DNA from: Gammaproteobacteria bacterium
Lineage (GTDB): Bacteria > Pseudomonadota > Gammaproteobacteria > Steroidobacterales > Steroidobacteraceae
DNA: 64,000 nt
Assembly (NCBI GenBank): GCA_013289615.1
Contig: JABCZO010000020.1
Span: 1-64,000, forward strand
Reading direction: 5' to 3'
The notes under the pieces were generated by a model. It was not told the DNA's origin. It worked only from the letters and a program-made list of their open reading frames with translations, and ran no database searches. Shown in pieces: positions 1 through 6,565 of this stretch (positions are counted from its first letter, which is position 1; the number at the start of each line of letters is the position of its first letter). Made by a program: the position numbers and the translations under genes.

Positions 1-711
1 CATGCCGGCCGTGATGGCGAGTGGAAAACGACGCCGGGCATCCTTCAGGTCGGCTCCCAGGTTCATTGTCAGATGGTAGCCGCCGTAGGCGTAGAAGCAG
101 GGGATCAGTGCCGCTGTCAGCCGCGCTGGCCAGGCCGAGGTGGCGACCGGCTCAGTGGCGTGCGCGCGCGGGGCGAGCGCCAGGGCCAGCACTGCCAGTC
201 CAACGATCATCACGATCTTGAGCGCCGACAGCAGGTTCTGGGTGCGTGCGCCTGGCTTGACGCCGCTGTAATTCAGCAGCAGCAGCACCAGCATCATGCC
301 ACAGGCCAGCGCCAGCGAGGTCTGGGGGGTGCGCCACTGCGGCGGCAGTAACACCGGTATCAGGTAATCGGCGCCGATGAACGCCACGCCCGCGGCCCCG
401 GCACCCTGCATCAGGGTCTGCGACCAGTTCAACATGAACGCCAGGGTCGGGTGATAGCAGTCTGCTACCACGCGGTAATAGCCGCCAGCGCGCGGATGCC
501 GCGATCCGATCTCGGCGAATGTCAGCGCGCCGATGAGGCTGATTATTCCGCCGACGATCCACGCGGTGAAGAACAGGAACGTATCGCCTGCGGCCCCGGC
601 GACGATCGCCGGCGTGCGGAAGATGCCAATGCCGACCACCAGGCTGAACACCACCATCGCCGTGTCGAAGGTCGACAGCCGCGCCTGGATAGCGGTTTGT
701 TCAGCGGCCAT
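1..711 (-). CDS. APC-family amino acid permease, N-terminal part (runs off window)
   Basis: The minus frame is open from the ATG at 709-711 to the window edge (237 codons, no stop). It begins MAAEQTAIQ and soon shows the glycine-rich first helix of the APC superfamily (FSLVVGIGIFRTPAIV), followed by further hydrophobic segments. The product should be an inner-membrane amino acid or amine transporter; the substrate cannot be told from this half. Its start lies inside the end of the aminotransferase gene (11 bp overlap), so the two are almost certainly co-transcribed and translationally coupled, and the transporter probably imports the substrate of that enzyme. Confidence 0.85.
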   Translation of the reverse strand, partial: MAAEQTAIQARLSTFDTAMVVFSLVVGIGIFRTPAIVAGAAGDTFLFFTAWIVGGIISLIGALTFAEIGSRHPRAGGYYRVVADCYHPTLAFMLNWSQTLMQGAGAAGVAFIGADYLIPVLLPPQWRTPQTSLALACGMMLVLLLLNYSGVKPGARTQNLLSALKIVMIVGLAVLALALAPRAHATEPVATSAWPARLTAALIPCFYAYGGYHLTMNLGADLKDARRRFPLAITAGM

Positions 712-1873
712 GCAATGACTCCTCGAGCAGTTGCGCGAGTTGCTGGAACTGCTCGATGGAGTTGTAGAGCTGGGCCGATATCCTGAGCACCGGGATCGGA
801 TGCGGGTGCAGCCAGGTCTCAACCGCGCGAGCGCGGAACCAGTCATGCAGCCCATCGCAGTCCAGGCTCGCCGCCGGTGAGCCGCTCGAAGCCACCGGCA
901 GCGGCAGCGATGCCATCGATCCGATCATCGCGTCGGGACACGGCGCATTGATTTCGAGCGACTCTGTCAGCAGGGTGCGCGCCTGCAGCGCGAGCGCGCG
1001 ATTGGCCGCCATCACCGCCGGCCAGCCGCCGGGCAGCAGGCCACCGATGAAACGCAATGCCTCGGGAATACATAGCCACGGCGTCGGATCGCAAGTCCCG
1101 GTCCAGTCGAATTCTGCGTGGAAGCCGGCGCTGTAGCCATGGCTGATCACCGTCGGATGCAGCCCGGCCTGCCGGTCGCGGCGTACATGCAGGAAGGCGG
1201 CGCCCTTGGGCGCGCACAGCCACTTGTGTGCATTGCCGGTGTAGTAGGCGGCGCCGAGTGTGGACAGCGCGATGGGCACCATGCCCGGGGCATGCGCGCC
1301 GTCAACCAGGGTGTCTACATTGCGCGCCTGCAGTGCGGCCACCAGCCGCGCCAGCGGCAGCACCAGCGCGGTCGGACTGGTGACGTGGTCCAGCAGTGCC
1401 AGCCGGGTGAGCGGCGATACGCACGCCAGCACCGCCTCGATGATCTGTTCGTCGCTGTGCACCGGGAATGGCAGTTCGGCGACCACCACACGGGCCCCGG
1501 TGCGAGCGGCGATGAAATTGACGCTCTTGCGGCAGGCGGCGTAGGTATGGGTGGTGACCAGCAACTCGTCGCCCGGTGCGAATACCAGCGAACGCAGCAC
1601 CGCATTGACACCGGCAGTTGCGTTTGACACAAAAACCAGATCGGCAGGATCAGCGCCGAGGAAAGCGGCCAGGGCGTCGCGCGCCACGTTGAGGCGCGAG
1701 GGCAGCCGCGCCGTCAGGAAGTCCACCGGCTCGCGCTCCATTTCCTGGCGCAGCGACGTCTGCATCGCCAGCACCGCTCGTGGACAGGCGCCATACGATC
1801 CGTGGTTGAGATAACTGATCGACGGATCCAGGCACCAGAGCGAGCGCAGGTCAATGGCTTTGGCAGAATGCAC
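701..1873 (-). CDS. Class V PLP aminotransferase, isopenicillin N epimerase-like
   Basis: This 390-residue protein belongs to fold-type I PLP enzymes of the class V / isopenicillin N epimerase-like group. Seen in the sequence: the N-terminal substrate motif LNHGSYGACP (about residues 22-31), the PLP-contacting Asp and His in DGAHAPG, and the Schiff-base lysine in GNAHKWL. Relatives include epimerases, cysteine desulfurase-like enzymes and C-S lyases, so the reaction stays open. The start is a GTG at 1873; no ATG or good ribosome site is evident, and a start a few codons downstream is possible. It overlaps the permease gene by 11 bp. A strong terminator hairpin lies only 30 bp upstream, which suggests attenuation control. 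Confidence 0.8.
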   Translation of the reverse strand: MHSAKAIDLRSLWCLDPSISYLNHGSYGACPRAVLAMQTSLRQEMEREPVDFLTARLPSRLNVARDALAAFLGADPADLVFVSNATAGVNAVLRSLVFAPGDELLVTTHTYAACRKSVNFIAARTGARVVVAELPFPVHSDEQIIEAVLACVSPLTRLALLDHVTSPTALVLPLARLVAALQARNVDTLVDGAHAPGMVPIALSTLGAAYYTGNAHKWLCAPKGAAFLHVRRDRQAGLHPTVISHGYSAGFHAEFDWTGTCDPTPWLCIPEALRFIGGLLPGGWPAVMAANRALALQARTLLTESLEINAPCPDAMIGSMASLPLPVASSGSPAASLDCDGLHDWFRARAVETWLHPHPIPVLRISAQLYNSIEQFQQLAQLLEESLHGR

Positions 1874-1902
1874 GATGCGCGCATGATTGCCGGCGGCGCC
1901 GC

Positions 1903-1942
1903 AAAAGAAAAGCCCCGCGGATCAACTGATGATCGGCGGGGC
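1903..1942 (-). terminator. Strong intrinsic terminator or attenuator, leftward
   Basis: Plus-strand positions 1912-1918 (GCCCCGC) pair with 1936-1942 (GCGGGGC). After one G-G mismatch, 1920-1924 (GATCA) pairs with 1930-1934 (TGATC) around the loop ACTGA. On the minus strand the hairpin is followed directly by TTTTCTTTT (1911-1903). It would stop leftward transcripts. Because it sits 30 bp before the GTG of the aminotransferase, there is hardly room for a separate promoter between, so it may act as an attenuator as well as ending an upstream RNA. Confidence 0.85.
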
Positions 1943-2135
1943 CAAGTGAGCTGTCTGCGGGTTTTCAGTTCGCCGACAGTTCAGGGCGCTGTGCGGGTGG
2001 CCCAAGGGCGCAGGAGGGGGCCTGACGACCGGAGCCTTGGCGTTCCCGCCTTTCGACGGGTCCGCCCGTACATTGCGAAGCCAGTTAATACGCATCGCTG
2101 CGCCCGGGCAATGTGTCCGCGCACCCGCACGTCGC
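1903..2135 (-). ncRNA. Candidate structured leader RNA or small RNA
   Basis: The 349 bp between 1874 and 2222 hold no convincing gene but much RNA structure for a leftward transcript. A perfect 9-bp helix pairs 2122-2130 with 1991-1999. It is continued by 2106-2109 with 2000-2003 and 2098-2105 with 2006-2013, leaving a 12-nt one-sided bulge at 2110-2121. Inside lies a hairpin with a GAAA tetraloop (2045-2050/2055-2060). Further 3' are a hairpin at 1951-1979 and the terminator. This could be a riboswitch-like leader of the aminotransferase-permease operon or a free small RNA such as a divergent 6S RNA. I recognise no known riboswitch consensus. Confidence 0.45.
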
Positions 2136-2222
2136 TGGCTGGCGACGACAAAGTCCGCCGTCAGCCGCTATCGGGCTCGGCATGGGCGCAATCGCGCGCA
2201 ACTGCCGGCCACAACCGGCCGT

Positions 2223-2669
2223 TCACTCAGCGAGCGATTTGCGCAGCGCCGCGATTTCGGTATCCAGCGCCTTGAGGCGATCCGCCGCCTTGGCCTCGCC
2301 CAATGCCAACTCGCGTAACGAGCGTATACCCGACAGTTCGAGCTGACTGATGCGCTGGATCGCGTGGCGACGCGCCTCCTCTCTGGCGAGGACCTCCGGT
2401 TTCATCTGCCAGCGCCGATCGGTCGCGTTCCACTCATGATCGGCACTGGGCTGCGCCGGCAGCAGATCGATCACTTTGCCGGTCTCGACATCGATGCGTT
2501 GCGACAGGCGATCGAAGTGATCGCCGTCGATTGCGACGTGATCGTCTGGCGTATTGAGCACGATCGATTTGGCGTCCGACGACATCAGATGGCGGGCATG
2601 AAACAGGCCGCTCACCTTGTGATAAAACGACACAACTCGCATGATCGCGACCGGTTTATTCATGGCCAT
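2223..2669 (-). CDS. Small phage-type hypothetical protein
   Basis: A 148-residue protein starting at ATG 2669 (a second ATG lies two codons on at 2663, MNKPVAIM). The C-terminal half has the pattern W..TDRRW..KPE..AREEARR, then a Leu-rich helix LRELALGEAKAADRLKALDTEIAALR. That layout is common in small tail-fibre or tail-assembly related proteins of phages of high-G+C hosts. No catalytic motif is visible. No other phage gene is nearby, so it may be an isolated prophage remnant. The frame stays open upstream to 2810, but that part is antisense-like and has no better start. Confidence 0.55.
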   Translation of the reverse strand: MAMNKPVAIMRVVSFYHKVSGLFHARHLMSSDAKSIVLNTPDDHVAIDGDHFDRLSQRIDVETGKVIDLLPAQPSADHEWNATDRRWQMKPEVLAREEARRHAIQRISQLELSGIRSLRELALGEAKAADRLKALDTEIAALRKSLAE

Positions 2670-2706
2670 ACCCGCCGAATCGTCATCGATTGAATGATAC
2701 TCAGTT

Positions 2707-4344
2707 TTATGGGGTGACGGCCGAAATCGCCTTGGCGGCCATGGGTAGCGTGACGGTAAAGGCAGTGCCGCGGTCGCGGCCCTCACTTCTGGCGACAACC
2801 GTGCCTCCATGGGCCTCGACCAGATCGCGAACGACTGCGAGCCCTATGCCCAGTCCGTGGTTGTGAAGTGACAGCGCGCGCGCGTCCTGCATGAACAGCT
2901 CGAAGATGTTGGGTAGTGCGTCCGCCGTGATACCTATACCGTTGTCGGAAACGATGATCTGCACCGTCCGATCGACCACCGCCGCCGCGAGCGAGATCTC
3001 GCCGCCCTTGAGCGTGTATTTCGAGGCGTTGTCCAGCAGATTGCTGAAGATCTGACCCAGCCGCAGAGGATCGCCGAGCACCATCAACGGTCCAGCGGCC
3101 AGATCGATCGTCAAGCGCTGTGACCGCGCCTCCACCGCAGGCCGGCAGGTCTCTGCCGCAAGACTGAGGATACCGGTCAGCTCCACTACGCTGCATTCGA
3201 GCCGGAACTTGCCGGCACTGACCCGCGATCCGTCGAGCAGGTCGTCCACCAGTCTCGACACCAGCGACACCTGGCGCTTGATCGCCGCCTGCAGCTGCGC
3301 AAGCAGTGGCTCGTCGCTCAGGGCGCGGTTGAGCAAGCTGGCGGCGGTCTGGATGGGGATCAGCGGGTTGCGCAACTCATGCGCCACCATCGCCAGAAAC
3401 TTCGTCTGGCGCGTATACGCCTCTTCGGTCTGCGCCTCCAGTTGCTGCGCTGTCAGCGCGGCGATCACCAATTGCTCGTTCGCCTCGCGCAGGTCCCGAA
3501 GCTCAGGTTGCTGTTCCGCCAACGAAGAATCGTGGCGCAGCGCCGGCTGATGCGGCGCGACGCCCGAAAATAGTTCCGCGGCTTGTAGGGCCGGGACTTC
3601 CTCGCGGTGATACTCGAACCCGCCGTGTCGGCGCCTCTTGGAGCGGTACATGGCGGCGTCGGCCCGGCTGATGAGAGTCGCCGCGTCCTCGCCGTCGTCC
3701 GGATAGGTGGCGATGCCCAGGCTGGCCGACAGTCGCAGCATGTGATCGCCGACTCGACTGGGTGCCGTCAGGACGGCAAGAATCTTTGCGGCGATCACAC
3801 CGGCGTCCGATGCCTTGGAGACTTCGCCCACCAGCACCAGAAATTCGTCGCCGCCGTGCCGACTGACGGTGTCCGAACCACGAACGACGGATTCCAGGCG
3901 GCGTGCAACCAGTCGCAGCACTTCATCACCGACCGCGTGTCCGAGCGTGTCGTTGATGTGCTTGAACTGGTCGAGGTCGAGAAACAGCACCGCTAGTCGC
4001 GTGACATGGCGTCGTGCCAGGGCGATGGCGTGTTCCAGCCGGTCGAGCATCAACGCGCGGTTGGGCGTATCCGTCAGCGAGTCGCGCTGACTGGAACGGG
4101 CCAACTCGTCCAGGTGGCCCGTTGCCGCCTCGGCGATGGTCTCAGCCTGCAGTGCAGCCAGCACCAGTTGCTCATTGGCCTCCAACAATTGCGCGGCCCG
4201 CGCTCCGCCGTAGTCGCGTTGCACCTGCGCCAACTCGCGCCGCGAACGCTCGATGTCCGCGCGCACTTCGTCCGCCTGCTGGTTGAGCAACGCCAGCGCC
4301 CGAGCCGCCGCGGTCACGTCCGCTGTGTCAGCGTGCTTGCTCAT
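2707..4344 (-). CDS. GGDEF diguanylate cyclase fused to histidine kinase
   Basis: This 545-residue cytoplasmic protein has, in order, a coiled-coil N terminus (about 10-80), a GGDEF domain (about 85-245) with intact HGGDEF at 163-168, a linker, a HisKA helix with the phospho-acceptor His322 in AHELRNP, and a HATPase domain with N-box Asn (NLLDNA, 435-440) and DNGIGI (467-472). It should make c-di-GMP and also autophosphorylate. No receiver domain or membrane segment is present. The linker segment ANEQLV appears before both the GGDEF (56-61) and the HisKA (288-293), as if the cyclase had been inserted by duplication. It is the third gene of an operon, 28 bp after the KaiC-like gene. Confidence 0.88.
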   Translation of the reverse strand: MSKHADTADVTAAARALALLNQQADEVRADIERSRRELAQVQRDYGGARAAQLLEANEQLVLAALQAETIAEAATGHLDELARSSQRDSLTDTPNRALMLDRLEHAIALARRHVTRLAVLFLDLDQFKHINDTLGHAVGDEVLRLVARRLESVVRGSDTVSRHGGDEFLVLVGEVSKASDAGVIAAKILAVLTAPSRVGDHMLRLSASLGIATYPDDGEDAATLISRADAAMYRSKRRRHGGFEYHREEVPALQAAELFSGVAPHQPALRHDSSLAEQQPELRDLREANEQLVIAALTAQQLEAQTEEAYTRQTKFLAMVAHELRNPLIPIQTAASLLNRALSDEPLLAQLQAAIKRQVSLVSRLVDDLLDGSRVSAGKFRLECSVVELTGILSLAAETCRPAVEARSQRLTIDLAAGPLMVLGDPLRLGQIFSNLLDNASKYTLKGGEISLAAAVVDRTVQIIVSDNGIGITADALPNIFELFMQDARALSLHNHGLGIGLAVVRDLVEAHGGTVVARSEGRDRGTAFTVTLPMAAKAISAVTP

Positions 4345-4372
4345 GTCGATGAGCCCACTGGGGAAAGCTCAG

Positions 4373-5857
4373 TCATCCATCGGCACCACGGGCACGGCCG
4401 TCATTTTTCTGTTCTCGGCTCGGCTGGCCGCCCAGCAGTCCCTCACGGCCCGAGACCATCGCGCCAATCTTGATGCCATTGCCGTCGATGTGGAACAAGC
4501 GCAGCTCATTGGAATGCTCGCTGGCTCGCAGCTTCACGACGGCCAGCACGCGCTGCAATCGGCTGTCCACTTCAATGTAGCGCTGCACGATGATCGCGTC
4601 GGTCATGAAGGCCGTTCCATACGGGCTGAAGCGCAGATCGGTGTATCGGTCTTCCAGCTCGGATGTCATCAGCACCGAGACACCGGTGCTGGCGAGCGAT
4701 GACACCAGGCGCGATAACGACTCGCGAAAGTCATCCCGGAACGTGGGGGCCAAGGCGAGCTCGAAGCCCGACAGAGAATCGATGACCACGCGGCTCGCCT
4801 TCAGTCGGCGAATCTCGGTGATCAGCAGCCTTGCGATCTCCTCGACCGACAGATCCGGCGCCCGGGTATCGACCACGCCGACACGGTCGCCGTGGATCAA
4901 CTCTGCCAGAGGGCGACCCCGTGCCGCATCTGATCGCTGCTCGAAGGCGGCGATGACGCCGGTTTCGCCGCCGCGCGCGCCTTCGACCAGGAAAGCCGAA
5001 GCCAGGATGCTTTTGCCCGATCCGGACGGCCCGGCGACCAGCAATGAGTAACCGCGCGGCAGCCCACCGCCCATCATCTGGTCGAGCTCCGGAACCCCCA
5101 TCCGCAACCGCACATCTGTCCGTGGCGCTATTGGCGTTGCGGTTGGCGCGGCCAGCGGCACCGGCGCAAACACGTGGATTCCCGCGCTGCTGATGCGAAA
5201 GCTGTGAAGCCCGGGCAATGTCCGCTGCCCGCGCATCTTCATGATTTCCATTTTTCGCACCACCGAATTGCTCTGCAGGCTTTGGCGCAACCAGATGAGC
5301 CCGTCGGCGACCGTGAATACCGGGTTCGGATCGATCTCGCTCAGGTATTCCCCGATCAGGAAGGTCGTAGCCTGCCAGCTCGTCATCAGCATGCCCAAGC
5401 GCTGGATGAACTGCTGCAGGCCCATGAACGACTTGTCGTCGCCTTGACTGGCCAGCATCACCGAGCGGAACGAGTCGACAAATACCACGGCCGGTTCATG
5501 CGCCTGGACTTCGGCGACGATTCGGCTCAGGACCTGGTCAAGATCTCCGGTGGCCATGTCGTCGGCGAGGTTGGTGAAGCGGATCGAGGCATTCACCTGT
5601 TCGCTGTCAAAGAACTCGAATTGCTGCTGGTAGCGCAGCATCTTCAGCGGTGGTTCGCCGAGCACCGTGAAATACAGCGCGGGGCGCTTACGTGTCGCCA
5701 ACGCGAACATGATCTGATGAGCCAGTGTCGTCTTGCCGCTGCCGGGCGGTCCGGCAATGAGATTGAACGAGAATTCCGGCAGGCCGCCGCCGAGTACTTC
5801 GTCCAGCCCCGGCACCCCGGTGGCAAGACGATGAATGGTTGCCTTGCGCGCTGTCAT
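4373..5857 (-). CDS. KaiC-like double-domain ATPase
   Basis: The 494-residue protein carries two KaiC/RecA-type ATPase domains. Each opens with the family's G[VM]P.LD.[VM][LM]GGGLP segment, followed by Walker A: GPPGSGKT at 36-43 and GPSGSGKS at 276-283. Hydrophobic strands ending in Asp (VVFVDSF; VVIDSLSG) look like Walker B. Unlike clock KaiC, the second domain does not show an obvious Ser-Thr autophosphorylation pair at the matching site, so this is a KaiC homologue of non-cyanobacterial signalling type. Its ATG overlaps the upstream gene's stop (ATGA), and a hybrid GGDEF-kinase follows 28 bp on. The three products probably form one signalling unit. Confidence 0.85.
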   Translation of the reverse strand: MTARKATIHRLATGVPGLDEVLGGGLPEFSFNLIAGPPGSGKTTLAHQIMFALATRKRPALYFTVLGEPPLKMLRYQQQFEFFDSEQVNASIRFTNLADDMATGDLDQVLSRIVAEVQAHEPAVVFVDSFRSVMLASQGDDKSFMGLQQFIQRLGMLMTSWQATTFLIGEYLSEIDPNPVFTVADGLIWLRQSLQSNSVVRKMEIMKMRGQRTLPGLHSFRISSAGIHVFAPVPLAAPTATPIAPRTDVRLRMGVPELDQMMGGGLPRGYSLLVAGPSGSGKSILASAFLVEGARGGETGVIAAFEQRSDAARGRPLAELIHGDRVGVVDTRAPDLSVEEIARLLITEIRRLKASRVVIDSLSGFELALAPTFRDDFRESLSRLVSSLASTGVSVLMTSELEDRYTDLRFSPYGTAFMTDAIIVQRYIEVDSRLQRVLAVVKLRASEHSNELRLFHIDGNGIKIGAMVSGREGLLGGQPSREQKNDGRARGADG

Positions 5858-6279
5858 GGCAAGCCTTCCAGCACCGCAGCATCTCCTGGAGGCAGGCTGG
5901 GAACCGATCGCAGCAGCCGCTCGGTGAGCGAGACGCCGATCAGGTTACCCAGCAGATCGCAGAAGGTCTGCAGCAGCGCACCATTAATGGCGGCGATGCG
6001 CGCACCGGATTGCTGCGACAGCATTAATTGCAACGCAGCAAAATCATCGGGGTGCAGCGCGTCCTCACGTACGTCTGCTAGAGAGGGGTAGGCGGCGCGG
6101 GTCACGAACAGGGCTCGCTGGTAGAGCGCGCCGACACCGCCTGGACCAATGACTGGAGACAACACTGCATAGATTTCGCGCCAGATTGAGGCAGCCACTT
6201 CAGCGATGCGTTCGGCATCTGCGCTGATTGCTGCCAGATCAGCAATCGTCGCCTGAATACGTCGTGCTTCACTTTGCAT
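5854..6279 (-). CDS. Small helical protein of the KaiC-like operon (unknown)
   Basis: A 141-residue protein, starting at ATG 6279, that is first in the operon and overlaps the KaiC-like gene by 4 bp. I do not recognise a named domain. It is predicted to be mostly alpha-helical (long Ala/Leu/Ile-rich stretches with few Gly or Pro) and to have no signal peptide or membrane segment. Its first 30 residues form an amphipathic helix, and a conserved-looking segment VIGPGGVGALYQRAL follows. Position and size suggest a partner or input subunit for the ATPase, but this rests on context only. Confidence 0.7.
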   Translation of the reverse strand: MQSEARRIQATIADLAAISADAERIAEVAASIWREIYAVLSPVIGPGGVGALYQRALFVTRAAYPSLADVREDALHPDDFAALQLMLSQQSGARIAAINGALLQTFCDLLGNLIGVSLTERLLRSVPSLPPGDAAVLEGLP

Positions 6280-6336
6280 CGGCCACCCAGTAGGCGCCCG
6301 CGCACGCGGCTAAGCGGATGATACGCCTTCCATTCA

Positions 6337-6402
6337 ATGGACGTCTGCGCAGCATTAAATGGACGTCTCCGCAGCATTAAAGGGACGTCTCAGCAGCATT
6401 AA
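6337..6402. repeat. Three tandem 22-bp direct repeats
   Basis: Units at 6337-6358, 6359-6380 and 6381-6402 each read ATGGACGTCT (AGGGACGTCT in the third), two or three variable bases and then GCAGCATTAA. Each carries the palindrome GACGTC (6340, 6362, 6384) at a spacing of exactly 22 bp, or two helical turns. Directly after, 6403-6409 (ACGTCCC) is the inverted copy of 6382-6388 (GGGACGT). A further palindrome TGACGTCA sits at 6424-6431. The array lies 58 bp upstream of the KaiC-like operon start and about 165 bp upstream of the divergent PAS-EAL gene, where regulator-binding sites would be expected. Confidence 0.85.
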
Positions 6403-6509
6403 ACGTCCCTGCAGCGCAGCCGCTGACGTCATTGAAAGGAATACAAAGGATGCGCCGCTATGTGCGCTGCCGCACCTGTAAAATATGACAGGTGACAAAC
6501 ATTTACGCA

Positions 6510-6532
6510 TTAGTCATGGTGTGATGGACTAA
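6510..6532. promoter_or_regulatory. Inverted repeat before the PAS-EAL gene
   Basis: TTAGTC at 6510-6515 is mirrored by GACTAA at 6527-6532 with an 11-bp spacer. The region is A+T-richer than its surroundings and ends 33 bp before the chosen ATG of the large signalling gene. This is the right place for an operator or promoter element. The binding protein is unknown. Confidence 0.4.
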
Positions 6533-6565
6533 GTATGATCCTTTGACCGTTCATTGCATCGTGCC

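Noticed and set aside
1903-2135. Known riboswitches and RNAs (TPP, SAM, cobalamin, glycine, tmRNA, RNase P, 4.5S)
   Set aside because: I looked for their conserved core sequences on both strands and found none; only the general shape of 6S RNA remains possible.
1802-2275. Plus-strand frame of about 157 codons through the intergenic region
   Set aside because: It runs antisense through the structured RNA and the aminotransferase start, has no recognisable domain and has a composition typical of a chance frame in G+C-rich DNA.
5174-6091. Plus-strand frame (305 codons) across the KaiC-like and small helical genes
   Set aside because: Antisense to two overlapping genes with clear ATPase motifs; Gln/His/Arg-rich translation without a fold signature.
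6337-6402. CRISPR array
   Set aside because: The three units are directly adjacent with no spacers, and no cas genes are present.
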